Source: Brevundimonas sp. UBA6550 (GTDB taxonomy: Bacteria > Pseudomonadota > Alphaproteobacteria > Caulobacterales > Caulobacteraceae). From it: a stretch of DNA of 64,000 bases. Below are positions 8,295-15,956 of the stretch, one piece after another (positions within the stretch are counted from its first letter, which is position 1; every line of letters starts with the position of its first letter). A model generated the notes under the pieces. The model searched no databases. It worked only from the letters and a program-made list of their open reading frames with translations, and was not told where the DNA came from. The DNA is taken from contig NZ_DJKE01000010.1 in NCBI RefSeq assembly GCF_002434505.1, forward strand, positions 1-64,000, written 5' to 3'. The translations under genes were made by a program, and so were the position numbers.

Positions 8295-9350
8295 ATGCGT
8301 ATCGCCTGTTCGGGACTGATTGCACTCTTTGCACTGTGTTTTTCCACGGCCCAGGCCCAGGACGCCGCGCCGCGCTGGTCCCTGGCGATCCACGGCGGGG
8401 CGGGCGTGATCGAGCGGTCCAGCCTGACGCCCGAGCAGGACGCGGCCTATCGCGCGGCGCTGCAAGGCGCGCTGGACGCCGGGTCGGCCGTGCTGAAAAG
8501 CGGCGGCTCGGCGCTGGATGCGGTCCAGGCCGCCGTTCAGGTCATGGAGGACGATCCCCTGTTCAACGCCGGGCGCGGGGCGGTCTTCACCGCGGCCGGC
8601 CGTAACGAGTTGGACGCCGCCGTCATGAACGGATCGGACCTGACCGCCGGGTCCGTCGCCGGCCTGACCACCACCCGTCACCCCGTCGCCGCCGCCCGCG
8701 CCGTGATGGAGCGGTCGCCCCACGTCATGCTGATCGGCCCCGGCGCCGACGCCTTCGCCGCCCAGGCCGGGCTGGAGCAGGTCGATCCGTCCTATTTCTT
8801 CACCGAGCGGCGCTGGCAGGGTCTGGTCAAGGCCCTGACCGAGGCCGGCCAGCCTGTGCCGCCCCGTCCCGTCGGCGCTGCAATTCCCGGCGCTCAGGCC
8901 GCCCTGCCCGCCCCGCCGCTGAACGAGAAGAAGTTCGGCACGGTCGGAGCCGTGGCCCTGGACGCGCAAGGCCGTCTGGCGGCGGGCACCTCGACCGGCG
9001 GCACGACCGCCAAACGCTGGGGCCGGGTCGGGGACGTGCCGGTGATCGGCGCAGGCACCTATGCCTCCAACGCCGACGGCTGCGCCGTGTCGGCCACCGG
9101 CGACGGCGAATATTTCATCCGCGCCACCGTCGCCCGCGACATCTGCGCCCGGATCGGCTCGGCGACCGCGCCCGACGCGGCCGCGCAGGCCGAGATCGAC
9201 GAGGCCAGAACGCTGGGCGGCTTAGGCGGCGTCATCGTCATGACCACGACCGGCGCCCCCGTCTTCGCCATGTCCACCTCCGGCATGTATCGCGCCGCCG
9301 CCGCCTCCGACACGCCGCCCCGCGTCGCCATCTATGCCGACGAACCTTGA
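8295..9350 (+). CDS. exported isoaspartyl peptidase/L-asparaginase (Ntn hydrolase)
   Basis: A 351-residue plant-type asparaginase: a precursor that cuts itself to expose an N-terminal Thr nucleophile. That residue is Thr216 in FGTVGAVALD, with GTSTGGTTAKR and GAGTYA following. The N-terminal half has IHGGAG and GRGAVFT, as in the family. MRIACSG plus a hydrophobic core ending AQAQ is a Sec signal, so it should act in the periplasm, removing beta-aspartyl dipeptides. The ATG at 8295 is chosen because GGAGGGG precedes it; an in-frame ATG at 8223 lacks this. A 14-bp sequence is repeated 60 bp apart across the start. Confidence 0.92.
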   Translation: MRIACSGLIALFALCFSTAQAQDAAPRWSLAIHGGAGVIERSSLTPEQDAAYRAALQGALDAGSAVLKSGGSALDAVQAAVQVMEDDPLFNAGRGAVFTAAGRNELDAAVMNGSDLTAGSVAGLTTTRHPVAAARAVMERSPHVMLIGPGADAFAAQAGLEQVDPSYFFTERRWQGLVKALTEAGQPVPPRPVGAAIPGAQAALPAPPLNEKKFGTVGAVALDAQGRLAAGTSTGGTTAKRWGRVGDVPVIGAGTYASNADGCAVSATGDGEYFIRATVARDICARIGSATAPDAAAQAEIDEARTLGGLGGVIVMTTTGAPVFAMSTSGMYRAAAASDTPPRVAIYADEP

Positions 9351-9364
9351 GCCTTTTCCTTTTT

Positions 9365-9535
9365 CGTCATCCTCCGGGCCGCGCAGCGGAACCGGGGGAC
9401 CCAGCGGCGCCGAAGGCGAAATCCATCCGCATCGCGATGTCGGACAGTCATAGCCGCGACAGGTTCGCGCTCGCGCGCGCCGCTGGGTCCCCCGATCTGC
9501 GCCGCTGGCGCGGCTTGTCGGAGGATGACGAAAGT
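9365..9535. repeat. dispersed repeat, family C, copy 1
   Basis: About 170 bp bounded by CGTCATCC and GGATGACGAAAGT. The interior carries GGCGAAATCCATCCGC and GACAGGTTCGCGCTCGCGCG, shared with a second copy at 41556-41725. Outer and inner arms (CCCAGCGGCGCC against GGCGCCGCTGGG-like sequence) are inverted, so the element can fold into a long hairpin. It lies between the isoaspartyl peptidase gene and the hypothetical gene at 9580. Confidence 0.8.
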
Positions 9536-9579
9536 GCATTGCAGACGAATTAGACTCTCTTTTTTCCAGACTGAATTCC

Positions 9580-9846
9580 ATGCCCGCATCCGACGACGAA
9601 CTGACCCAGATGGCCAACGAGGAGCTGGACGCCGCCTGCGCCATGCCCTTCGTCGAGGTCAGGAAGATCACCCCCTGGGGCGACAGCTACGAAGGCTTCG
9701 CCCCGTCCGGCCGCACGGTCGAGATCGAGCGCCGCTACCTTTGGGCCGTCGAGCCCGAGGGCGGCGTCATCGTCGAGGTCGAGGTGCGCGACCGCGCCGC
9801 GCGAACCGGCGCCGAGGCCCGCGCCCTGCTGACCGCCGCCGATTGA
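9580..9846 (+). CDS. hypothetical small acidic protein
   Basis: An 88-residue, acidic, probably cytoplasmic protein with no signal or membrane segment. It shows regular beta-strand-like stretches (EVRKITPWGDSYEGF, VEIERRYLW, GGVIVEVEVRD). Reading frame, third-position GC bias and its 45-bp distance from the next gene support a real gene cotranscribed with it. Not recognised. Confidence 0.6.
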   Translation: MPASDDELTQMANEELDAACAMPFVEVRKITPWGDSYEGFAPSGRTVEIERRYLWAVEPEGGVIVEVEVRDRAARTGAEARALLTAAD

Positions 9847-9891
9847 TCCGCCCGGTTCCCAATCCCGCAAATCCGGTCTAGGCCTGACGTC

Positions 9892-10911
9892 ATGAAACTC
9901 GCCTCGCTCAAGCACGGCCGCGACGGCCGCCTCGTGGTCGTCTCCCAGGACCTGAACTGGTTCACCGACGCCTTCCTGATCGCCCCCACCCTGCAGGCGG
10001 CGCTGGACGATTGGGAGAACTGCGGCCCCCGCCTTCAGGCCCTGGCCGAGAGCCTGGAGCACGAGGGCGTGCCGCGCGGCCGCTTCCACGAGCGCGACGC
10101 CGCCTCTCCCCTGCCCCGCGCCTATCAGTGGGCCGACGGCTCGGCCTATGTGAACCATGTGGAGCTGGTGCGTAAGGCGCGCGGCGCGGAGATGCCCGAC
10201 AGCTTCTGGACCGATCCCCTGATGTATCAGGGCGGCTCGGACGGCTTCCTCAGCCCTCGCGACGTCATTCCGTTGGCGGACGAAAGCTGGGGCTGCGACC
10301 TGGAAGCCGAGATCGTGGTCGTGACCGGCGATGTGCCGCAAGGCGCGACGCGAGACGAGGCTCTGGCCGCCATCCGCCTAGTCGGCCTGGTCAACGACGT
10401 CTCGCTCAGGAACCTGATCCCGGCCGAGCTGGCCAAGGGCTTCGGCTTCGTCCAGTCCAAGCCCGCCAGCGCCCTGTCGCCCGTCCTGGTCACGCCCGAC
10501 GCCCTGGGCGACCGATGGAAGGACGGCAAGCTGCACGGAACCCTGTCGGTCCAGCTGAACGGCCAGGACTTCGGCCGCGCCGACGCCGGGGTGGACATGA
10601 CCTTCGACTTCGGAACCCTGATCGCCCACCTGGCCAAGACCCGGTCGCTGGGCGCCGGGACCATCATCGGGTCGGGCACCGTATCCAACAAGGACGCCGA
10701 CGGCGGCCCCGGCAAGCCGGTGTCGGAGGGCGGCCTGGGTTATAGCTGCATCGCCGAGGTCCGCACGGTCGAGACCATCCTGCGCGGCGCGGCCGAAACC
10801 CCCTTCCTCAAGCACGGCGACACGGTGCGGATCGAGATGCTGGACGACCGCCACCACACCCTGTTCGGCGCCATCGAACAGACGGTGGCCCCGCTTTCCA
10901 GCGTCGGATGA
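9892..10911 (+). CDS. fumarylacetoacetate hydrolase family protein
   Basis: A 339-residue member of the FAH family, probably fumarylacetoacetase, the last step of tyrosine catabolism. The N-terminal lobe has YQWADGSAYVNHV; the metal site is carried by DLEAEIVVVTGDVP, with LVNDVSLRNLIP and GFGFVQSKPASALSP after it, and GSGTVSNKD near the C-terminus. Cytoplasmic, with Mg/Ca at the active site. hppD lies upstream on the same strand, which favours the tyrosine role, but two intermediate enzymes are missing here and the wider FAH family includes other C-C hydrolases. Confidence 0.85.
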   Translation: MKLASLKHGRDGRLVVVSQDLNWFTDAFLIAPTLQAALDDWENCGPRLQALAESLEHEGVPRGRFHERDAASPLPRAYQWADGSAYVNHVELVRKARGAEMPDSFWTDPLMYQGGSDGFLSPRDVIPLADESWGCDLEAEIVVVTGDVPQGATRDEALAAIRLVGLVNDVSLRNLIPAELAKGFGFVQSKPASALSPVLVTPDALGDRWKDGKLHGTLSVQLNGQDFGRADAGVDMTFDFGTLIAHLAKTRSLGAGTIIGSGTVSNKDADGGPGKPVSEGGLGYSCIAEVRTVETILRGAAETPFLKHGDTVRIEMLDDRHHTLFGAIEQTVAPLSSVG

Positions 10912-10977
10912 CGGCGCTAGGGTGATCGCGTCGGCCTCGGGGGGAGGTCGCAAAAGGTCTTTGGGGAGAGACACGAC

Positions 10978-11514
10978 GTGGCGCCTGAAAAACTGATCCC
11001 GCTGGCGATCATTCCGATCATGCTGGTGCTCGTCCTGCTGAAGAACCGGCGCAAGCGGGTGCTGAAGCCCCAGCTGCTGTGGATCATGCCGACCATCGTC
11101 GTGCCGCTGATCGGGTTGGGCATCTGGGGCTCGGCCCAGAACCCCCACATGGCGCACGCCCCCTTCGGCCCCGACGCCTGGGCCGTGCTGGTCGTCGGCG
11201 GAGTGCTGGGCGGGGTGGTCGGCTGGTATCGCGGCAAGACCGTCACCATAGAGCGCGAACCGAACGGCGTGCTGATGGCCCAGGCCTCGCCGCTGGGCCT
11301 GATCCTGCTGGTCGTGCTGTTCGCCGGCCGGTCCCTGCTGCGCGACCTGATCGAAAGCCACGCGGCCCAGTGGCATCTGAACGCCCTGGCCGTCACCGAC
11401 GCCTTCCTGGTCTTCGCCATGGGCCTGATCGTCATGCAGCGCGTCGAAATGTACATCCGCGCCCGCCGCGTCCAGGCCGGCCGCCTGGACGAGCATGTGG
11501 AGGTCGTGGCGTGA
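10978..11514 (+). CDS. integral membrane protein, possibly CcdC/DUF1453-like
   Basis: A 178-residue membrane protein with about five hydrophobic segments and an RRKRVLKPQLLW cytoplasmic loop. The overall shape, with paired helices and a short basic loop after the first, recalls CcdC/DUF1453 proteins, but that is only an impression. GTG start at 10978 with GGGGAGAG upstream. Its stop overlaps the next start (GTGA), so the two are coupled. Confidence 0.65.
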   Translation: MAPEKLIPLAIIPIMLVLVLLKNRRKRVLKPQLLWIMPTIVVPLIGLGIWGSAQNPHMAHAPFGPDAWAVLVVGGVLGGVVGWYRGKTVTIEREPNGVLMAQASPLGLILLVVLFAGRSLLRDLIESHAAQWHLNALAVTDAFLVFAMGLIVMQRVEMYIRARRVQAGRLDEHVEVVA

Positions 11515-12263
11515 TCACGGGCCTATTGCTGGCGCTCGCTCAAGACGCCGCCGCACCGGACCTGGCTTGGACGACAGGCAAGCAGCCCAATCTGAGCGTG
11601 GCCTATATCGAATACGACGTCGGTCTGACGCTATCGGCCGTCTGCCAGAGCCGCAGCTTCACGCTGGCGTTAGGCGGCCTGCCGCCCGCGCGGGCCGACG
11701 CCAGCTATAGAAGGCTGGAGGTGAACCTCACAGACGACACTTTACGCGCGGGCGACTGGGCCGTGTCTTCGGATGGCGAACGCAGCGCCGCCCTCTCGAC
11801 TGCGCCTGCGGTATATGCCCGCCGTCTATTGAAGACGCCACGCCTCACCGTTCGCGTGCCTGGCGACGACTCCACGCCGGCCCGCCGATATGAGTTGGAC
11901 CTACCTGCCGATCCGGCGCCGCTCGCAGCGGTGATGACGGAGTGTGGAATTCCGCTGGAAAGCGCTTCTGACGCGACCTACGACCCCAGCATCTCGGTTA
12001 TCACCTGGGATCGACCGCCGCAGATGGGCGTCCCGTCGCCCATGCCGTCGGTCACAAGCGGCAACGCCCTCATTCAATGCGCCGTGGATGCTCGGGGACG
12101 GCCGCAGAACTGCGTGTTGCTGGATGAGCAGCCCCCCCGCTCCGGTTTCGGAAGCTATGCGCTTCAGGCGGTTCGCACGGGTCGGGTTCGCCAGATCGAC
12201 GGCAGCCCCTTCGAGCCGGGCGCGACATTCACCACACGAATGACGTTCAACGTCCAGGGATAG
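11511..12263 (+). CDS. exported protein with TonB C-terminal-like domain
   Basis: A 250-residue protein that begins with a GTG overlapping the previous stop by 4 bp. The start (ITGLLLALAQ) is a short hydrophobic stretch that could be a signal peptide. The last 65 residues (ALIQCAVDARGRPQNC, FGSYALQAVRTGRVR, TTRMTFNV) follow the strand-helix-strand pattern of the TonB C-terminal domain, as in many periplasmic stress or transport proteins of Caulobacterales. The middle region is unassigned. Base composition is lower in GC than the flanks. Confidence 0.65.
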   Translation: MITGLLLALAQDAAAPDLAWTTGKQPNLSVAYIEYDVGLTLSAVCQSRSFTLALGGLPPARADASYRRLEVNLTDDTLRAGDWAVSSDGERSAALSTAPAVYARRLLKTPRLTVRVPGDDSTPARRYELDLPADPAPLAAVMTECGIPLESASDATYDPSISVITWDRPPQMGVPSPMPSVTSGNALIQCAVDARGRPQNCVLLDEQPPRSGFGSYALQAVRTGRVRQIDGSPFEPGATFTTRMTFNVQG

Positions 12264-12318
12264 ATCACTGGCACTAGACCCGCCTCGCCCCTCTGTGGCA
12301 TGAGGCGGTCCTTCCGCT

Positions 12319-12403
12319 GCGGGCGTGGTGGAATTGGTAGACGCGCTGGACTCAAAATCCAGTTCCGAAAGGAGTGCCGGTTCGACCCCGGCCGCCCGCA
12401 CCA
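12319..12403 (+). tRNA. tRNA-Leu (CAA)
   Basis: An 85-nt tRNA. The 7-bp acceptor stem GCGGGCG pairs with CGCCCGC, followed by A and an encoded CCA (12401-12403). The anticodon loop CTCAAAA at 12351-12357 gives anticodon CAA, leucine. The long variable arm (TTCCGAAAGGAG region) fits class II tRNA-Leu, and GTTCGACCC is the T-loop. No integrase or attachment-site duplication is seen beside it. Confidence 0.96.
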
Positions 12404-12415
12404 CTCTTTCTCGGT

Positions 12416-13198
12416 TCAGCCCAGCTGCCGATGGAAGAAGTCCGTCACATCCGCCAGCACCGTCGCCTTCTTCCTGAACAGGGGCGAGAATGTCGCGATC
12501 AGGTCGGCGTGATCCAGGCCGGGATAGAGTCTGGCTTGCGAGCGGCCGCCCACCGCCCGCATCCGTTCGTCCAGGATGATCGTGTCCTCGTCATGCACCA
12601 CCGTGTCGGCCGTGCCGTGGCCCAGCCAGATCGGCGGCGCGTCGGCCCGCACGAAGGTCACGGGCTGGGTCAGGGTGGGGTCCGGCGCGCGGCCAAAGGC
12701 GTTCTTCGACGCCGCCACATCGAACGGCAGAAAGTCGTAGGGTCCGGCCAGACCCGCCGCCGCCTTGATCAGGTCGGGCTGGCCCACGGCGGCCATATAG
12801 CGGCGATCCAGGGCGATCATCAGGGCCAGATGCGCCCCGGCGGAATGACCCAGCACGCCGAGACGCTCAGGCTCGCCGCCATAGGCGCCCGCGACCTGGG
12901 CCGCCTTGGCCGTGGCGGCCGCCGCATCCTCGATGAAGGCCGGGAAGACGACCTGAGGCACGACCCGATAATCCGGCAGGGCCACCACGAACCCCTTGGC
13001 CGCCAGGGCCTGGGCGGCCCAGCCATACTGGTCGCGCGACCCGGAATCCCAGCCTCCGCCGTAGAAGAAGACCAGGGTCGGATAGGGGCCCGGCGCCGTG
13101 GGGGCGTAGAGGTCCATGCGCTGACGGGGATCGTCGCCATAGGCGATGTGGCGCGCGACGCGGCGCACGCCGGGATCGCGCGGCCCCAGGGTGTTCAA
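12416..13198 (-). CDS. alpha/beta-hydrolase esterase; 5' end apparently frameshifted
   Basis: A 260-residue alpha/beta hydrolase with the BD-FAE/carboxylesterase pattern: oxyanion FFYGGGW at residues 44-50, nucleophile Ser119 in GHSAG, Asp in GHGTADTVV and His in GLDHADL. The readable frame has no ATG; the first usable codon is a TTG at 13198. Upstream in the same frame are the residues LGFVAAACSP, a perfect lipobox tail, whereas an ATG at 13266 with a GGAAGA ribosome site opens MTRRGLFA in another frame and soon stops. Removing two bases near 13241-13245 joins them into one lipoprotein signal. The protein was therefore probably a lipoprotein esterase with a start at 13266. Confidence 0.78.
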   Translation of the reverse strand: MNTLGPRDPGVRRVARHIAYGDDPRQRMDLYAPTAPGPYPTLVFFYGGGWDSGSRDQYGWAAQALAAKGFVVALPDYRVVPQVVFPAFIEDAAAATAKAAQVAGAYGGEPERLGVLGHSAGAHLALMIALDRRYMAAVGQPDLIKAAAGLAGPYDFLPFDVAASKNAFGRAPDPTLTQPVTFVRADAPPIWLGHGTADTVVHDEDTIILDERMRAVGGRSQARLYPGLDHADLIATFSPLFRKKATVLADVTDFFHRQLG

Positions 13199-13208
13199 CA
13201 GGTTCAGC

Positions 13209-13260
13209 GGCGAACAGGCCGCGGCGACGAACCCCAGGGCGGGGCGAACAGGCCGCGGCG
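13209..13260. repeat. 18-bp exact direct repeat at the esterase 5' end
   Basis: GGCGAACAGGCCGCGGCG occurs at 13209-13226 and 13243-13260, a 34-bp period. It sits in the damaged signal-peptide region of the esterase gene. A 34-bp change in copy number would shift the reading frame. Confidence 0.75.
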
Positions 13261-13331
13261 GGTCATGCGTGATCTTCCATAGGCCTCAATACGTCCGAAG
13301 CGTCGATTCGGTCGTCATCCGACGCCGCACC

Positions 13332-15377
13332 CTAGCGCGCCCCGGCGATCAGGCGACCGCAGTCCGCGTCCTCCGCCAGACCCGGATCGACGAAGGCGAA
13401 CAGGGCCGTGACCGGCGCCACCACCGCCCCAAGCAGACCGGCCAGCCCGCCCTGTCCCACCACGCTGCCGACATCGACCCCGACCTTGGGCGCGCTCAAG
13501 GCGCCGGAGACGGTGATCGGCGCCCACAGGCGCAGCAGGCGCGGCTTCTTGGATTCGCCCTCGATGCGCAGGTTCAGCGTCTCAGCCCCCAGGTCGATCG
13601 ACCCCTTGCCCTGGGCCAGGACGACATCGGTGTCGATGACGAAGGTTCGGGCCGTCGCCGTGCCGTTGGCGACGCCGAAGTCGGCGACGGCGCAACGGAT
13701 CTGGCTCTCGGACTGATCGCCGCTGAGCAGCTTCAGCAGGCCCGCGCTGGCGTTGATTCCCAGCAGTTCGGCGAAGGCCGCGCGCATCCGGCCGTTGGGC
13801 ACCACCAGGCTCATCGACCCCTTGGAGGCGGCGGCGAAGTCGTGGATTGAGGCGCCCGGCCCCTCCAGCCGCGCCCGGCCCAGCGCACGCCCGCTCAAGG
13901 GAACCGAGCCGTTGCGCGCGGGAATGATCGATTCCAGCGGGTAGCCGGACAGTCGCAGGTCCACCGCATTGTAGGGCGTGTCCTTGGTCGCATTGATGCG
14001 GGCCGTGCCGTTCAGCTCGCCGCGATTGAAGTTGAAGCTGATGGGGTCCAGCTTCAGGATGCCGTCCTTCAGATCGGCGCCCAGATTGACCGCGCGCACA
14101 TCGAACTGGTTCGCCTTCACCGCGACGGCGCGATAGGCCAGCGTGCCGTCCATGGTGCGCAGCCGTTCGGTCTGCAGCTTGGCGTCGGGCAACAGCTTGC
14201 CGCCCACGACGACCGGGGCTTCGGTATTGGTGCCTGCCGCATTGGTGCGGGTCCGCGCGCCCAGAACGGCGGCCAGATCGTCGATGTCCAGCCGACGCGA
14301 CCGCAGGTCGGCGTCCACCCTCAGGCGCTGGGCGGCGTCCACCCGCACCTGGCCCGAAAGGTCCGACGCCCCGACCCGGCCGTCGAAATCCTTGAAGGTC
14401 CATACCCGCTCGTTGCGGTTCAGCGCCCCCGACAGCCGATAGGGCGGGGTGTTCGGCAGGGTCACGCCGGTCAGCAGATACAGGTCCGACAGGTCCCGTC
14501 CCTGCATCGTCAGGGTGGCGTCGAACCGCCCCAGGTCGAACGGGCGGGTGATCGCCCCCTTGGCCGTCAGGGACGATCCCGCCCCGCTGACATTGGCCTC
14601 GAACCGATAGGGGCGGTTGCGACGGATGTTGATGAAGGGGCCGCCCTCGATCTTCAGCGTCAGGGGCGATCCGTTGACCGTGCCGCGCCCCTCCAGCAGG
14701 AAGCCGGCGTTTCCGTTGGCCGCCTCTCGCGCATTGACGGCGGCCTGCAGAGTCATCTTTCGCCGCTGTTCGTCGAAGGACAGCTGACCGTCGGTGATGA
14801 CCAGTTGCTGGATGACCGGCAGCTTCATCCCCTCGCCGGTGTCGGGCTTGTTCGGGTTCAGGTCCCAACTCTTGCGGCCGTCCTGGCTGGCGATCAACAC
14901 AACCTGCGGCCGCGTGAAGCTGAGCAACGGCATTTCGATCTGACCGGCCAGCAGTTTGCGCAATCGCACCGAGGCGTGGATCTCGTCCACATCGGCCGTG
15001 TCCTGCTGGCGCGCCCAGTCCGGGCCGCCGATCTTCAAGCCTCGCACCACCGCCGAAGGGGTCCAGCTGAACAGATTGACGTCCAGGTCGCCGGTCAGGG
15101 CGATCTGGCGGTCGTATTTGGCCGAGGCCCAACGGCCGATCGGACCGCGCAGCATGTTCCAGTCGAACAGGGCCAGGAACAGCACCACCGCCAGCGTCAG
15201 GAAAAGAACGACCCCCAGCGCCCATTTTTCGGCCGCGCCCGGATGGCGGGCCGCCGCATAGACAGGATCGTTTTCGCGCACCCAATCGCGCCACACGCGC
15301 GCCCGCGCCACGTTCGGGGCCACCGCGCGACGATGGAAATCCGATCCGAAATCTCGCCAATTCAGGGGTTTGGACAA
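13332..15377 (-). CDS. AsmA-family envelope protein
   Basis: A 681-residue protein: a basic cytoplasmic N-terminus, one membrane segment (ALGVVLFLTLAVVLFLALF, about residues 52-70) and a long beta-rich periplasmic part with AsmA signatures (GDLDVNLFSWTPSAVV near the start; SKGSMSLVVPNGRMRAAFAELLGIN and GKGSIDLGAETLNLRIEGE near the end). AsmA-like proteins bridge the periplasm and are implicated in lipid transport to the outer membrane. The start is uncertain: a TTG at 15377 has GGAGG at proper spacing and gives MSKPLNWRDFG, while a longer reading to 15437 also begins with TTG. Confidence 0.88.
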   Translation of the reverse strand: MSKPLNWRDFGSDFHRRAVAPNVARARVWRDWVRENDPVYAAARHPGAAEKWALGVVLFLTLAVVLFLALFDWNMLRGPIGRWASAKYDRQIALTGDLDVNLFSWTPSAVVRGLKIGGPDWARQQDTADVDEIHASVRLRKLLAGQIEMPLLSFTRPQVVLIASQDGRKSWDLNPNKPDTGEGMKLPVIQQLVITDGQLSFDEQRRKMTLQAAVNAREAANGNAGFLLEGRGTVNGSPLTLKIEGGPFINIRRNRPYRFEANVSGAGSSLTAKGAITRPFDLGRFDATLTMQGRDLSDLYLLTGVTLPNTPPYRLSGALNRNERVWTFKDFDGRVGASDLSGQVRVDAAQRLRVDADLRSRRLDIDDLAAVLGARTRTNAAGTNTEAPVVVGGKLLPDAKLQTERLRTMDGTLAYRAVAVKANQFDVRAVNLGADLKDGILKLDPISFNFNRGELNGTARINATKDTPYNAVDLRLSGYPLESIIPARNGSVPLSGRALGRARLEGPGASIHDFAAASKGSMSLVVPNGRMRAAFAELLGINASAGLLKLLSGDQSESQIRCAVADFGVANGTATARTFVIDTDVVLAQGKGSIDLGAETLNLRIEGESKKPRLLRLWAPITVSGALSAPKVGVDVGSVVGQGGLAGLLGAVVAPVTALFAFVDPGLAEDADCGRLIAGAR

Positions 15378-15460
15378 ACGCACGCCTCCATGTCGGAAAG
15401 CAAACGCGCCACCGGCGGTTTGGCGCCGCAACGTCAACCTCGGCGTTCGATGTCGTCGAT

Positions 15461-15483
15461 TTGACGTTTATCTGTCGTATATT
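15461..15483 (+). promoter_or_regulatory. possible caulobacterial promoter
   Basis: TTGACG at 15461-15466 and TATATT at 15478-15483 lie 11 bp apart in an AT-rich patch, the short spacing seen in Caulobacter housekeeping promoters (TTGACGS-N10-14-GCTANAWC). The gene at 15558 is about 75 bp downstream. Confidence 0.35.
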
Positions 15484-15557
15484 CTTTACAATCGAAAAGA
15501 TCGGCGCATATTTCGTCCGAGTCCTGATCTTAATTCGGGAAATGGAGGAGGTTTCCG

Positions 15558-15875
15558 ATGATCCGTTTCGCTACGCCCGCCCTGATCGCCGCCGCCCTGA
15601 TGGCCTCGGCCGCCCCGGCCCTGGCTCATTCGCCGCGAGAGGTGTCGCGCCAGACCCTGCGCGCCGAGACCCTGCAATCCGTCATGGTCTGCGGCGGCGA
15701 TGCCGAGGCGCGCCGCGCCTATCAGCAGACCTATGGCGCGGCGCCGTTGTTCGTCACCGCTCAGGAAGCCCTGGCCGCGCGCCAGACGGGCCAGCGCTGG
15801 GCCACGCCGCGCTGCATGACCGCCCATCAGTACAACCGCCTGGCCGGCCCGGCGATCCAGCGCGCCTCGCTCTAA
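15558..15875 (+). CDS. small exported hypothetical protein
   Basis: A 105-residue protein with a clear Sec signal (MIRFATPALIAAALMASAAPALAH, cleaved after ALA near 23). The mature part of about 82 residues is basic and helical, with two Cys (VMVCGG and PRCMTA) that could form a disulfide. A strong GGAGGAGG ribosome site precedes the ATG and a terminator follows. Family not recognised. Confidence 0.75.
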   Translation: MIRFATPALIAAALMASAAPALAHSPREVSRQTLRAETLQSVMVCGGDAEARRAYQQTYGAAPLFVTAQEALAARQTGQRWATPRCMTAHQYNRLAGPAIQRASL

Positions 15876-15893
15876 GCCGTTCGCGTCGAGACC

Positions 15894-15932
15894 AAAAAAA
15901 GAGGGGCGCGGTCGGCTGACCGCGCCCCTTTT
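15894..15932. terminator. bidirectional rho-independent terminator
   Basis: An 11-bp GC stem (GGGGCGCGGTC with GACCGCGCCCC, loop GGCT, 15903-15928) is followed by TTTT and preceded by AAAAAAA at 15894-15900, so it can end transcription from the small exported gene and, on the other strand, from the S9 peptidase gene. Confidence 0.9.
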
Positions 15933-15956
15933 CTATTGCCCGACCCGAGGACCGGA

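Noticed and set aside
12319..12403. tRNA-Leu as an integration site for a genomic island
   Set aside because: No integrase gene and no repeat of the tRNA 3' end could be found downstream in the window.
13209..13260. 34-bp tandem duplication as the cause of the esterase frameshift
   Set aside because: Removing one 34-bp unit does not restore the frame between the ATG at 13266 and the enzyme; a 2-bp change does.
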